Assembly: GCA_002364005.1 (NCBI GenBank)
Contig: DEXG01000008.1
Coordinates: 130,175-169,293, forward strand
Reading direction: 5' to 3'
DNA from: Phycisphaerales bacterium UBA3190
GTDB lineage: Bacteria; Planctomycetota; Phycisphaerae; Phycisphaerales; UBA1924
Length of the DNA stretch: 39,119 nucleotides
Shown: positions 8,813 through 16,766 of the stretch, piece after piece
How positions within the stretch are numbered: the first letter of the stretch is position 1
Layout of the letters: the number at the start of each line of letters is the position of its first letter
Translations under genes and position numbers: made by a program
The notes under the pieces: generated by a model
What the model saw: the letters and a program-made list of their open reading frames with translations, nothing else
Told to the model about the DNA's origin: nothing
Databases searched by the model: none

Positions 8813-9664
8813 ATGAGTGACGCAGAATCACACGCATTCGATGCAGACATGCGACGAGCCAACCGCAAGAAGGCGGTCGAGGGTCGCAGTGTGATCTTCA
8901 AGATCAAGCGGTGCGATGGGCCCGGCAAACCAAGCCGATGGGAGTCGTTCAAGGTCCCCGTTGAGCAGGGGGGCAATGTGATCTCCTCGCTGAAGTGGAT
9001 CGCCGCCAACCCGATCACGACCGAGGGAACCAAGACCACGCCCGTGGTCTGGGACTCGGGCTGTCTCGAAGAGGTCTGCGGCGCCTGCACCATGGTCATC
9101 AACGGGCGTGTGCGTCAGTCCTGCTCCTGCCTGATCGACGAGTACGCCCCGCTCGAGGGTGACGCGATCACGCTCGAGCCCATGAGCAAGTTCCCCGTGA
9201 TCCGCGACCTGTGGGTCGACCGGGCTCGCCTGTTCCACAACCTTACACGCGTCAAGGCGTGGGTCCCGATCGACGGCACCTACAACATGGGCGCGGGTCC
9301 CAAGGAAACCCCAGAGCATCAGCAGATGCGTTACGCTCTGTCCGAGTGCATGAGCTGTGGCTGCTGCCTCGATGCCTGCCCGCAGTTCACCAAGGTTGAG
9401 GACGAGGAGAAGTGGGACACCAGCTTCATCGGTGCCCACGCGATCAGTCAGGCCCGCCTGTTCAACGAGCACGGCACCGGCAAGCTGCTCAAGGGCGATC
9501 GCTACGAGGAACTCGCTGGCGCCGGTGGCGTGAGCGATTGCGGCAACGCGCAGAACTGCGTCAAGGTCTGCCCCAAGGGCATCCCGCTCACCGAGTCGAT
9601 CGGTGCGGTGGGGCGTGGCACGACCGTGCACGCGATCAAGCAGTTCTTCCAGGGCAAGGAGTAA
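8813..9664 (+). CDS. sdhB: Succinate dehydrogenase iron-sulfur subunit SdhB
   Basis: Electron-transfer subunit carrying three clusters. [2Fe-2S]: C84, C89, C92 and C104 (CLEEVCGAC...C). [4Fe-4S]: CMSCGCCLDACP around residue 180. [3Fe-4S]: CGNAQNCVKVCPKG near residue 245, with the last cysteine of the [4Fe-4S] set also here. At 283 residues it has a short N-terminal extension relative to E. coli SdhB. The ATG at 8813 has AAAGGA eight nucleotides upstream. It is 58 bp after sdhA and is followed by a strong terminator. Confidence 0.96.
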   Translation: MSDAESHAFDADMRRANRKKAVEGRSVIFKIKRCDGPGKPSRWESFKVPVEQGGNVISSLKWIAANPITTEGTKTTPVVWDSGCLEEVCGACTMVINGRVRQSCSCLIDEYAPLEGDAITLEPMSKFPVIRDLWVDRARLFHNLTRVKAWVPIDGTYNMGAGPKETPEHQQMRYALSECMSCGCCLDACPQFTKVEDEEKWDTSFIGAHAISQARLFNEHGTGKLLKGDRYEELAGAGGVSDCGNAQNCVKVCPKGIPLTESIGAVGRGTTVHAIKQFFQGKE

Positions 9665-9695
9665 CGCGGCAAGTTGTCATCAGCGCATCCATGAC

Positions 9696-9724
9696 AAACG
9701 CGAGCCCTGGGGCTCGCGTTTTTT
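9696..9724 (+). terminator. Rho-independent terminator of sdhCAB
   Basis: The arms AAACGCGAGCCC (9696-9707) and GGGCTCGCGTTT (9710-9721) pair perfectly, and the stem runs into a T tract (9719-9724). It is 31 bp after the sdhB stop and separates sdh from the convergent small gene. Confidence 0.93.
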
Positions 9725-9745
9725 CTGTTCATGGTTCATCTTTGA

Positions 9746-10039
9746 TCAGGCGCTGAGATCGATCCGGCCGGGACCATCGGGACGGAGCTTGGCATGCTGG
9801 TGGTAGCCCGAGTGCTGGGCTTCGCGGTCCTCGCGGGCGTCTTCCTGGTCGGCATCGGCGAGCTTGCGCACCGCGTCGATCTGCTCGACTTCTTCGATCT
9901 GGGATTCGTACTCGTCGCGGATGCGACGACGACGCAGCGCCTTGTCAAAGGACTCGCTGGCCTTGGCCTTGGATGCCTGCTTGCTCGCTGCGGGGTTGCC
10001 TGCGAGACTGGCTGCCAGGTTGTTGATCGCTCCGGTCAT
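9746..10039 (-). CDS. Small charged protein of unknown function
   Basis: A 97-residue protein I do not recognise. It begins MTGAINNLAASLAGNPAAS, continues through a highly charged helical middle (RRRRIRDEYESQIEEVEQIDAVRKLADADQ is all charged or helix-forming, split here only as a description), and ends in a His/Gly/Pro-containing segment. No signal peptide or membrane segment. The ATG at 10039 is supported by GCGACA and GATATT spaced 16 bp, with the -10 hexamer 6 nt before the start, which suggests a leaderless mRNA. It lies between the sdh terminator and fabI and may or may not be co-transcribed with fabI (105 bp gap). Codon use matches its neighbours. Confidence 0.66.
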   Translation of the reverse strand: MTGAINNLAASLAGNPAASKQASKAKASESFDKALRRRRIRDEYESQIEEVEQIDAVRKLADADQEDAREDREAQHSGYHQHAKLRPDGPGRIDLSA

Positions 10040-10045
10040 ACACTC

Positions 10046-10073
10046 AATATCGGTATATACATTTCGATGTCGC
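10046..10073 (-). promoter_or_regulatory. Promoter of the small charged protein gene, leaderless type
   Basis: On the minus strand GCGACA (10068-10073), a 16-bp spacer and GATATT (10046-10051), then 6 nt to the ATG at 10039. No Shine-Dalgarno. Confidence 0.4.
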
Positions 10074-10144
10074 CAGCGAATTCATCGTTTCTCGCAAAAA
10101 GGTTTGGGTTCTGTGCGGAGTCTCCCCTTGGTGGGGCCCCCTGT

Positions 10145-10927
10145 TTAGGCCCCCAGGGTGTTGATTCCACAATCGACATAGATGTTCTCGCCGGTGACGC
10201 CCGAGCTCAGGTCCGAGGCGAGATAGACCGCGGTCTTGCCCACATCGGCACCCTCGACCCCGCGACGCAGCGGGGCTTTTTCCTTGGCGGCGCTGTCCAT
10301 CTGGTCGGTACCGCCAACGGCTGAGCTGGCAAGCGTGCGCAGGAAGCCGCCCGAGATGGTGTTGACCCGGATGTTGTGCTCACCGAGTTCGAACGCGAGA
10401 TAGCGTGAGGTCGATTCGAGGCACGCCTTGGCCACGCCCATGATGTTGTAGCCCGGGACGACCTTCTCGCTGCCGTAGTACGACATGGCCATGATCGACC
10501 CGCCGCCGTTCTTGGCCATCAGGTCCTGGGCACGCCCGGACATGGCGCTGAGGGAGTAGGCGCTGATGTCGATGGCGTCGAGGTAGGCCTTGCGTGGGGT
10601 CTTGCTGAACATGCCGGGCTGGAGCCACTCGCGATCGGCGAAGGCGATCGAGTGGACGAGGAAGTCCAGGCGGTCGTGGTCTTTGGCGTAGGCATTGAAC
10701 AACTCATCGAGCGATTCGTCGTTGCCGGCGTCGCAGGGGTGCAGCCATGGGTTGGCGGTGATCTTTTCCACGGCTTTGCCCGTTCTGCGGGCGTTCTTCT
10801 CGCCCGGGAGGTGCGAATAGGCGACCGTGGCGCCGTGCTCGTGGAGTGCGTTGGCGATGTGCCACGCGTATGAGCGATCGTTCGCGACCCCGACGACCAG
10901 ACCGACTTTGCCTTCGAGTAGCCCCAT
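10145..10927 (-). CDS. fabI: Enoyl-[acyl-carrier-protein] reductase FabI
   Basis: NADH-dependent reductase that completes each elongation cycle of type II fatty acid synthesis. The 260-residue Rossmann protein has the FabI form of the cofactor motif (VGVANDRSYAWHIA), the DFLVHSIAF segment and the catalytic Tyr-x6-Lys within SYYGSEKVVPGYNIMGVAKA. It ends VTGENIYVDCGINTLGA, typical of the family. The ATG at 10927 is chosen because MGLLEGKVGLVVG is the family N-terminus and AAAGGA lies eight or nine nucleotides upstream. It is divergent from nadC with an 85-bp spacer. Confidence 0.96.
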   Translation of the reverse strand: MGLLEGKVGLVVGVANDRSYAWHIANALHEHGATVAYSHLPGEKNARRTGKAVEKITANPWLHPCDAGNDESLDELFNAYAKDHDRLDFLVHSIAFADREWLQPGMFSKTPRKAYLDAIDISAYSLSAMSGRAQDLMAKNGGGSIMAMSYYGSEKVVPGYNIMGVAKACLESTSRYLAFELGEHNIRVNTISGGFLRTLASSAVGGTDQMDSAAKEKAPLRRGVEGADVGKTAVYLASDLSSGVTGENIYVDCGINTLGA

Positions 10928-11000
10928 GTTTCGTGTCCTTTCGGGATGATTTCGTGCGGTAGAACTGAGGTGAATCGTAGGGCGTCGCGGTGCTCGTGTG

Positions 11001-11006
11001 TACGAT
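11001..11006 (+). promoter_or_regulatory. -10 element before nadC, leaderless type
   Basis: TACGAT lies exactly 6 nt before the nadC ATG at 11013. No Shine-Dalgarno and only a weak -35. Confidence 0.4.
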
Positions 11007-11012
11007 TCGGGC

Positions 11013-11957
11013 ATGCAGAGCGAGCGACTTCGACTCCCCGACCCCAATGACCTGTCACTCAATGACTTCGCGCAGCAACTGCGAGCGGGGGGGCTTGTTG
11101 AGCGATTGCTCCAGCTCGCCCGTGATGAGGACATGGGCGTTCCTCCCAGGGATTGGACCGGGGAACTCATGTTCCGAGCCGATGAGACCCGTGCGGTGCA
11201 GCTGCGGGCACGCGAGGCGGGAATCGTCTCCGGGCTGGTCTTTCTCCCCGATCTGATCGCGGTGTTCAGCCCTGACGCTCAGATTGAGTATGAGTGCCTG
11301 ATTCAGGACGGGGAGCCCATCGAGCCCGGCTCGACCATCGCGACGCTCCGGGGCAATGCGCGGGAGATCGTGGCGTTGGAGCGGACCATGCTCAACCTGA
11401 TCTCCCGTATGAGCGGCATCGCGACGCGGACAAAGCAGTTTGTTGATCTGGTCAGCGGAACCGACGCGAAAGTCTGTGACACCCGCAAAACGACGCCGGG
11501 GCTGCGGGTCTTTGAGAAATACGCGGTCCGGTGTGGGGGCGGAACTTCCCACCGAATAGGGCTTTATGACGCGGTGCTGATCAAGGACAACCACATTGAG
11601 GGGCTGACACCCGAGCAGGTTGCAACTTCTTTACAATCTGCTGCGTACACCCTTGTGGAGCGGGGCGCGCGTCTCCAGTTTATGCAGATTGAGGTCGATA
11701 ACCTCGATCAGTTGGAATGCGTGCTCGAAGTATGCTCTGGCATCGTGGAGATCATTCTCCTTGACAACATGGATCCGGAACAGCTCGCCCGAGCCGTGCA
11801 GATGCGCGGCCAGAAGGGTGTGCGGGTGTTGCTCGAGGCCTCGGGGGGGGTAAGCGAGCAGACGATTCGCTCAATAGCACTCAGCGGCGTAGACCGTATC
11901 AGTGTGGGCGGGTTGACCCATCAGGCGCGATCGCTCGACTTCGGGCTCGACTCCTGA
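11013..11957 (+). CDS. nadC: Nicotinate-nucleotide pyrophosphorylase (carboxylating) NadC
   Basis: Quinolinate phosphoribosyltransferase: quinolinate plus PRPP gives nicotinate mononucleotide in de novo NAD synthesis. The 314-residue protein shows the family blocks ARDEDMG near the N-terminus, RTMLNLISRMSGIAT, the active-site core DTRKTTPGLRVFEKYAVRCG, HRIGLYDAVLIKDNHI, then EVDNLDQL and LLDNM in the barrel. The ATG at 11013 is preferred over the GTG at 10998 because a -10-like TACGAT lies 6 nt before it, inside the longer alternative. birA follows after 28 bp, so the two cofactor genes likely share a transcript. nadA and nadB are not in the window. Confidence 0.95.
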   Translation: MQSERLRLPDPNDLSLNDFAQQLRAGGLVERLLQLARDEDMGVPPRDWTGELMFRADETRAVQLRAREAGIVSGLVFLPDLIAVFSPDAQIEYECLIQDGEPIEPGSTIATLRGNAREIVALERTMLNLISRMSGIATRTKQFVDLVSGTDAKVCDTRKTTPGLRVFEKYAVRCGGGTSHRIGLYDAVLIKDNHIEGLTPEQVATSLQSAAYTLVERGARLQFMQIEVDNLDQLECVLEVCSGIVEIILLDNMDPEQLARAVQMRGQKGVRVLLEASGGVSEQTIRSIALSGVDRISVGGLTHQARSLDFGLDS

Positions 11958-11985
11958 TCTGTTCGGTGCACGAAGTGGGGGCTTC

Positions 11986-12804
11986 ATGCCGCAGGCACAA
12001 CATGAAAACATCTCTGGCTGGGCTTCCCGTATCGATACGGTGCTCAGCAATATTGAGAACCCCATTGTCCGGCGCGTCGTGGTGGTGGAGTCGACCAGCA
12101 GCACGCAAGACGCGGCCATCGAGTTCGCTCGGGACAGGCAGGGGCTGCTGCTGATCGCGTCGGAACAGACCGCCGGGCGTGGCTCGTACGGGCGATCTTG
12201 GACAGACGGCGACCGATGGACCCTGCCCTGCACCTTTGTGGTGGATCCGATCTGCTGCGATGCGCCGACGCTCGCGGCCAGTGTCGCCTGTGCAGTGCAC
12301 GAGACCCTGAGTACGCTCATGGGCAATATGCTCGAACTGAAGATCAAGTGGCCCAATGACATCGTGGTGCGGGACGAGGGCCGCGACCGAAAGGTTGCCG
12401 GGATCCTGATCGAGAAGCGGGCGGGGCTGACGCTTGTCGGGATCGGGATCAACTGCACGCAGCGCCGGTCTGACTGGGCACCGGAACTCCAAGACTACGC
12501 CATCTCCCTGAACGAACTCGGGTTTCAGGTAACTCGGCTCGACCTGGTTTGTCGGCTCATCGAGCACATGAGCGCGTGGTTCGGGTGCTGCGACCGCACC
12601 CAGATCCGCAACTACTACGAGATCAACAACGCGATGGTGGGCACGCTGCGGACTTTCCGCTACAACAACCGGTGTTACCACGGCATCGTCGAGCACCTCG
12701 ACCCGCTCGAGCACCTCGTCATCGATACGCCCGATGGTGTGCACACACTGCCCATCGCGCAGACGGTGCATGAGCGAGGCGATCGTCCCTGCGGTCGCAA
12801 GTGA
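11986..12804 (+). CDS. birA: Biotin--[acetyl-CoA-carboxylase] ligase (BirA/BPL)
   Basis: Activates biotin as biotinyl-AMP and attaches it to the carboxylase carrier protein of acetyl-CoA carboxylase. The 272-residue protein has the catalytic motifs TAGRGSYGRSW (the GRGxxGR biotin/AMP loop), KWPNDIVV and KVAGILIEK, then VGIGINC. There is no N-terminal helix-turn-helix, so it is the class I, non-regulatory form. A short C-terminal domain follows. Co-directional with nadC; convergent with the HIT gene, whose stop is 15 bp away. Confidence 0.92.
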   Translation: MPQAQHENISGWASRIDTVLSNIENPIVRRVVVVESTSSTQDAAIEFARDRQGLLLIASEQTAGRGSYGRSWTDGDRWTLPCTFVVDPICCDAPTLAASVACAVHETLSTLMGNMLELKIKWPNDIVVRDEGRDRKVAGILIEKRAGLTLVGIGINCTQRRSDWAPELQDYAISLNELGFQVTRLDLVCRLIEHMSAWFGCCDRTQIRNYYEINNAMVGTLRTFRYNNRCYHGIVEHLDPLEHLVIDTPDGVHTLPIAQTVHERGDRPCGRK

Positions 12805-12819
12805 TACGACGCGAACAGG

Positions 12820-13272
12820 TCAGAGCAGGCGTTTGATGTGCTTGCCCAACTCCAGCGCCTCTTCGGGCGTGAGCGTGCCGGGCTTCCAGGTGACGCGCAG
12901 GCCCGGGCCGTTCTCTTTGTCGGGTGCACCCTCGATCGCCTCGTTCCGGTCGGGGAAGCGTGGGATGATGTGGAAGTGCACATGAGGCACCACCTGCCCG
13001 GCGTCCTGGCCATTGTTCTGCAACAGGTTGTACGCGGTCGCGCCGGTGACTTTCATGATCGCCCGAGCGATGCGGGGCAGCACCCGTCCGACCGCGGCGG
13101 CGTGATCATCGCTGAGCTGATCGATGGTCTCGGCGGGTTCCTTGGGGATCACGAGCGTGTGCCCCTCAGAGAGCGGGGCGATATCGAGAATCGCAATGAC
13201 GAAGTCGTCCTCGTACACCTTGTGTGAGGAGATCTCGCCGCGAATGATTTTGGAGAAGATGGAGTCGGTCAT
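12820..13272 (-). CDS. HIT family protein (Hint-like nucleotide hydrolase)
   Basis: A 150-residue histidine-triad protein with the HVHFHIIPR motif and typical blocks IFSKIIRGEISSHKVYEDD, AILDIAPLSEGHTLVIPK and NLLQNNGQDAGQVVPH. Members hydrolyse nucleotide phosphoramidates or related AMP conjugates; the substrate here is unknown. The C-terminus (residues about 112-150) is longer than minimal Hint proteins. The ATG at 13272 fits the family N-terminus; the open frame upstream is antisense to mutL and is not coding. A TACCAT hexamer (13278-13283, minus strand) sits 5 nt before the start. Divergent from mutL. Confidence 0.93.
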   Translation of the reverse strand: MTDSIFSKIIRGEISSHKVYEDDFVIAILDIAPLSEGHTLVIPKEPAETIDQLSDDHAAAVGRVLPRIARAIMKVTGATAYNLLQNNGQDAGQVVPHVHFHIIPRFPDRNEAIEGAPDKENGPGLRVTWKPGTLTPEEALELGKHIKRLL

Positions 13273-13277
13273 GCCCA

Positions 13278-13283
13278 ATGGTA
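13278..13283 (-). promoter_or_regulatory. -10 element before the HIT gene, leaderless type
   Basis: TACCAT on the minus strand lies 5 nt before the ATG at 13272. The same hexamer occurs before mutL and the AtpZ-like gene. No Shine-Dalgarno. Confidence 0.4.
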
Positions 13284-13365
13284 TCGGTTCACCACGCCTA
13301 GTTCGTACAGCCCGAGGGGGACGATTTTGAGCCGGGGATCGGCGTATTCCCCTCCCCGCCGCGTG

Positions 13366-13371
13366 TACCAT
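13366..13371 (+). promoter_or_regulatory. -10 element before mutL, leaderless type
   Basis: TACCAT lies 6 nt before the mutL ATG at 13378. No Shine-Dalgarno and no clear -35. Confidence 0.42.
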
Positions 13372-13377
13372 CACTCG

Positions 13378-15282
13378 ATGAGCGTCACCGATACACAACA
13401 CGAGCGTCGAGCGCAGATACGAAAGCTTTCGTCGCTCTTGGTCAACCAGATCGCGGCCGGCGAGGTCATCGAGCGTCCCGCGTCGGTGCTCAAGGAGCTC
13501 GTCGAGAACTCGATCGACGCGGGCGCGACCCGCATCAGTGTCGAGCTTGAGCAGGGCGGGGTCGAGCTGATCCGGATCAGTGACGACGGGCACGGCATCG
13601 TGCCCGACCAGATGACGCTGGCGCTCACGCCGCATGCGACGAGCAAGATCGAGCATGCCGACGACCTCGACCGCATCGGCACGATGGGGTTCCGGGGTGA
13701 GGCGCTGGCATCGATCACCTCGGTGGCCCGTGTCACGATCCGCTCGCGTGCGATCGGCGAACCCGAGGGACGCATCATCGAGGCCGAGGGCGACACGGTC
13801 GGCGAGCCCAGGCCCGTTGGCTGCCCTGTCGGCACGACGATCGAAGTCCGCAACCTGTTTTTCAATACCCCGGCCCGACGGAAGTTCCTGCGAACCAACA
13901 CCACCGAGCAGACCCGTTGTCTCGAGTGGCTGCGCGACCTGGCGATGGCCAACCCCTCGATCGCGGTGCGGTGTGTGGGCGATGGCAAGGTCAAGCTCGA
14001 TCTCCCGTTGGGGCAATCGCCCAGAGACCGTGCACTCTCGATCGTGGGTAAGGAGCTGAGCGACCAGCTGCTGGAGGTCAGCGTCGATCGGTACGACGAC
14101 AGCCGAGGGATCCTGGTCTGGGGACTGGTGGGGCTCCCCTCGATTGCCCGTGCCAATAGTAAGGCCCAGCATGTCTTCCTCAACGGACGCACGATCCGTG
14201 ATAAGACCGTCCAGCACGCGATCCGCGAGGCATACCGGGGGCTCATCGAGCCCGGTCGTCACCCGACGGCGGTGCTGATGATCGAGATGTCACCCACGGC
14301 CGTCGATGTCAATGTGCACCCGGCCAAGCTCGAGGTTCGGTTCAGAGACCAGTCGATGGTGCACCGGGCGATCTATCACGGCGTGCGTGACGCACTGCAA
14401 CGCGCCGATGTCACGCCGACCCTCGCCCAACGCCTCCCCGGATTCACGGGCGTCGGTGAAGCGGTGATGCCGACGATCGATCCGGTCCAGCGTGCTCGGG
14501 AGATCGAGGAGCATACCAACGAGCTGGTTGAGTACATCAAGAGCGTCCCTGAGCGATCGGATGACGATTCGAGCGTGCGTGACACGATCCGGCAGGTGCT
14601 CGAACGATCGTCGCCGACGATCGCGGCGCAGCCCGTCGCATCGTTCGCGCCCGGCGATGGGGCGGGGGAAGGCCAGATCGGCGAGCTGCCGCGTGTTCGT
14701 CGGGTTGACCAGGTGCTGCAGGTGCATTCGAGCTACCTGATCTCGCAGGACGAGCGTGGCGTGCTCATCATCGACCAGCACGCCCTGCACGAGCGCATGA
14801 TGTTCAACAAGCTCATCGCCCGGGTCACGGGGAATGGTTCGCTCGAGCAGCAGGCGTTGCTCATGCCCATCGTGCTCGATGTACCCGCCGGGGTGGTCGA
14901 TGTGTTCGGCGAGCTTGAGCCGCTGCTTGAGCGCATCGGGATTCAGGCGACACCCATGGGCCCGCAGAGCTTGGGCGTGCACGCGGTGCCCAGCTTCCTT
15001 CTCTCGCGCAATGTCGAGCCCGAGCCCTTCATGAAGGAGCTGTTCGAACGCATCGAGCACGAGGGGTTCGTCCCGGAGTCTGAGGAGGCCCTGCACGAGG
15101 TGCTTGACATGATGGCGTGCAAGGCCGCGATCAAGGCGGGGGATGTACTCAGCGACGACGAGCTGACGGCGATCATGCGCCTGCGTGATGAGACCGAGCG
15201 GTCGGGCTCCTGCCCGCACGGGCGACCAACGACGGTGCGTCTGAGCATCGAGGAGCTTGAGAAGCTCTTTGATCGGCGATGA
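13378..15282 (+). CDS. mutL: DNA mismatch repair protein MutL
   Basis: Mismatch-repair ATPase that links MutS recognition to strand incision. The 634-residue protein begins with the GHKL ATPase: NQIAAGEVIERP, ELVENSIDAGAT, DDGHGI, HATSKI, GFRGEALASI. The transducer domain includes HVFLNGRTI and DVNVHPAKLEVRF. The linker is about residues 345-450. The C-terminal dimerisation domain carries endonuclease-type motifs DQHALHER (about residue 466), ACKAAIKAGD and CPHGRPT. In the usual DQHA-x2-E-x4-E motif the second glutamate is an asparagine here (DQHALHERMMFN). Start ATG 13378 fits the family and leaves a -10-like TACCAT immediately upstream; the frame is open back to 13327. A degraded second copy of the 3' part lies at 16597-16750. 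Confidence 0.96.
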   Translation: MSVTDTQHERRAQIRKLSSLLVNQIAAGEVIERPASVLKELVENSIDAGATRISVELEQGGVELIRISDDGHGIVPDQMTLALTPHATSKIEHADDLDRIGTMGFRGEALASITSVARVTIRSRAIGEPEGRIIEAEGDTVGEPRPVGCPVGTTIEVRNLFFNTPARRKFLRTNTTEQTRCLEWLRDLAMANPSIAVRCVGDGKVKLDLPLGQSPRDRALSIVGKELSDQLLEVSVDRYDDSRGILVWGLVGLPSIARANSKAQHVFLNGRTIRDKTVQHAIREAYRGLIEPGRHPTAVLMIEMSPTAVDVNVHPAKLEVRFRDQSMVHRAIYHGVRDALQRADVTPTLAQRLPGFTGVGEAVMPTIDPVQRAREIEEHTNELVEYIKSVPERSDDDSSVRDTIRQVLERSSPTIAAQPVASFAPGDGAGEGQIGELPRVRRVDQVLQVHSSYLISQDERGVLIIDQHALHERMMFNKLIARVTGNGSLEQQALLMPIVLDVPAGVVDVFGELEPLLERIGIQATPMGPQSLGVHAVPSFLLSRNVEPEPFMKELFERIEHEGFVPESEEALHEVLDMMACKAAIKAGDVLSDDELTAIMRLRDETERSGSCPHGRPTTVRLSIEELEKLFDRR

Positions 15283-15298
15283 GACACCAAAAGGAGAA

Positions 15299-15351
15299 CC
15301 CCGCATGACACACAGCATGCGGGGCTCGGAAAACCGATCGAGATCGATCGG
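15299..15351. repeat. Two inverted repeats after mutL
   Basis: CCCCGCATG (15299-15307) pairs with CATGCGGGG (15316-15324), loop 8 nt. CCGATCG (15334-15340) pairs with CGATCGG (15345-15351), loop 4 nt. Neither is followed by a T tract on either strand. AAGGAG at 15291-15296 sits 8 nt before an ATG at 15305 that opens a 38-codon frame through both hairpins, ending at 15421; I do not call it a gene. Confidence 0.45.
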
Positions 15352-15389
15352 CCTGTGTGATTTGATGTGCATCAGCGATCAGAACACGA

Positions 15390-15896
15390 TCAGTGTGCGG
15401 CCAGCATGGCGAGCTTATTGATCGCGTTCTCTGCGAGATCAGTCAGCGTTGAATCGGCGTTGCGTTCGTCCTGGAGCGTGCGCGTCAGGAGCTTGTGCGC
15501 GTCGTCGAGTCCAAGCACGCGTGCGTACGCACGAAGCGAGCCGTAGGTCGCCATCTCGTAGTGCTCGACTTTCTGGGCGGCGCAGATCAGAGCCGCGTCG
15601 CGTGCCTCGGGTTCTCCATCCTCATTGATGATCTCTTCGCCCTCTTCGATGAGCCCGGCCATGGCCTTGCAGCGATGCCCGCCGGGTTTGAAATCGAGCG
15701 TCGAGAAGACTTCGTCGAGCCGACGAACATGCTCTTGTGTCTCGATGAGGTGTTCGCCAAACGCCTGCTGGAGCTTGGCGCTGGTCGCGGCCTCCGCCAT
15801 CTTTGGCAGCGCTTCGAGCAGCTGGTTCTCAGCGCTGTACATGTCTTTGAGCTGGGCGACAAAGACTTTGTGCAATGATTCGAGTTTGATTGACAT
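15390..15896 (-). CDS. YciE/DUF892 ferritin-like stress protein
   Basis: A 168-residue member of the DUF892 (YciE/YciF) family, a four-helix ferritin-like fold found in stress-induced proteins. It starts MSIKLESLHKVFVAQLKDMYSAE and contains the helix patterns ENQLLEALPKMAEAA, HLIETQEHVRRLDEVF, AALICAAQKVEHYEMATYG and LTRTLQDERNADSTLTDLA, with Glu/His positions able to bind a di-metal centre (E-H-V in helix 2, E-H-Y-E in helix 3). Function is inferred from the family as oxidative or osmotic stress protection. The ATG at 15896 has AAGGAG seven nucleotides upstream. It is 46 bp downstream of the general stress protein gene on the same strand, probably one operon. Confidence 0.9.
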   Translation of the reverse strand: MSIKLESLHKVFVAQLKDMYSAENQLLEALPKMAEAATSAKLQQAFGEHLIETQEHVRRLDEVFSTLDFKPGGHRCKAMAGLIEEGEEIINEDGEPEARDAALICAAQKVEHYEMATYGSLRAYARVLGLDDAHKLLTRTLQDERNADSTLTDLAENAINKLAMLAAH

Positions 15897-15942
15897 GAGT
15901 GTCTCCTTGCGTAGGGCGTGCTGATGGTGGGTGGGTTGTGAA

Positions 15943-16440
15943 TCAGGCGTGCGAGACTTTGCTCGCATTGAACTGCTCGAAGATGTCACGAGCCGCGTCG
16001 CATCGATCGCTGTCGTTGCAGTTGACTCCAACCAGTACATGGCCCTTCTCGATCGCGTCTTCGTAATGTTTGATCTCGTGCTCGGGGATCGCGGCGCCGA
16101 CCAGGCCGCCCAGGACCGAACCGCCCGCAGCACCGGCGCCAGCCCCCGCAAGCGCCGCTACGAGGGGGCCCGCGGCGACGATACCCACCCCGCCCGTTGC
16201 GACGGCACCGACGGTTGTCAGCCCCGCGACGAGCGCGACAGCAGCGCCACCTACGCCCGCGCCGATCGCGGCGCCCTCGGCGAGCTTCGAATGCGTCTCC
16301 ACCCCGAAGTTCTCGCGGTCGAACTCTTCAGAAGCAATCAGGCTGATGTCCCCGCTGTCGAATCCCTTGGAGACAAGCGACTCGAGGGCGCCTGCTGCGT
16401 TGTGACTTGATTCAAATGTCGCTGTGATGACCTTACTCAT
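15943..16440 (-). CDS. General stress protein (GsP17M-like domain plus glycine-zipper segment)
   Basis: A 165-residue protein. The N-terminal domain (KVITATFESSHNAAGALESL to about residue 50) resembles the general stress protein 17M domain (a ferredoxin-like fold). The middle (about 57-120) is almost only Ala, Gly and Val, a glycine-zipper-like hydrophobic block that probably inserts in or associates with membrane. The C-terminus repeats the fold's second half (HYEDAIEKGHVLVGVNC...AARDIFEQFNA). The ATG at 16440 has AAGGAG seven nucleotides upstream. It is the first gene of a two-gene operon with the DUF892 gene; such pairs are typical stress loci. The long upstream leader has TATACA on the minus strand but no clear -35. 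Confidence 0.8.
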   Translation of the reverse strand: MSKVITATFESSHNAAGALESLVSKGFDSGDISLIASEEFDRENFGVETHSKLAEGAAIGAGVGGAAVALVAGLTTVGAVATGGVGIVAAGPLVAALAGAGAGAAGGSVLGGLVGAAIPEHEIKHYEDAIEKGHVLVGVNCNDSDRCDAARDIFEQFNASKVSHA

Positions 16441-16596
16441 GGTGATGCTCCTTGAAGTGCATGTGCCTGTGTGTCTGTGACCGAACAACCATGCTCGGCG
16501 TGTATACACATCATGCGACCGCAAGGTGATTCCCTTGTGAAAGCCATATGAAAACGAATAAATGCGGACGATCCCGTGGGAGCATTGGTGGAACCG

Positions 16597-16750
16597 GGTG
16601 TGGTCGATGTGTTTGAGTGGATCGAGCCGCTGTTCGAGCGCATCGAACACCAGGGGATCGTCCCGGAGTCTGAGGCGGCGCTGCACGAGGTGCTGGACAA
16701 GATGGCGTGCAAGGCCGCGATCAAAGCGGGGGATGTGCTCAGCGATGACC
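16597..16750 (+). pseudogene. Remnant of a second mutL 3' region with an internal deletion
   Basis: Bases 16631-16749 align without gaps to mutL 15041-15159 with 11 mismatches in 119 by hand count. Bases 16601-16640 align to mutL 14894-14933. The two offsets (1590 and 1707) differ by 117 bp, so 39 codons are missing in frame, and the junction lies at a GAGCGCATCG-like repeat present at both places in mutL. The encoded peptide keeps GVVDVF, PESEAALHEVLD and MACKAAIKAGDVLSDD, then leaves homology. There is no N-terminal ATPase part, no start context and no CPHGRPT motif. It lies between the stress operon and the kinase gene and is a decayed duplicate. Confidence 0.88.
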
Positions 16751-16766
16751 GACGCGATGAATCAGC

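Noticed and set aside
10095..10147. GGGG/CCCC dyad after fabI as terminator
   Set aside because: The stem is only four or five base pairs and no T tract follows within reach.
14290..15372. 360-codon frame antisense to mutL
   Set aside because: Shadow of the MutL C-terminal region.
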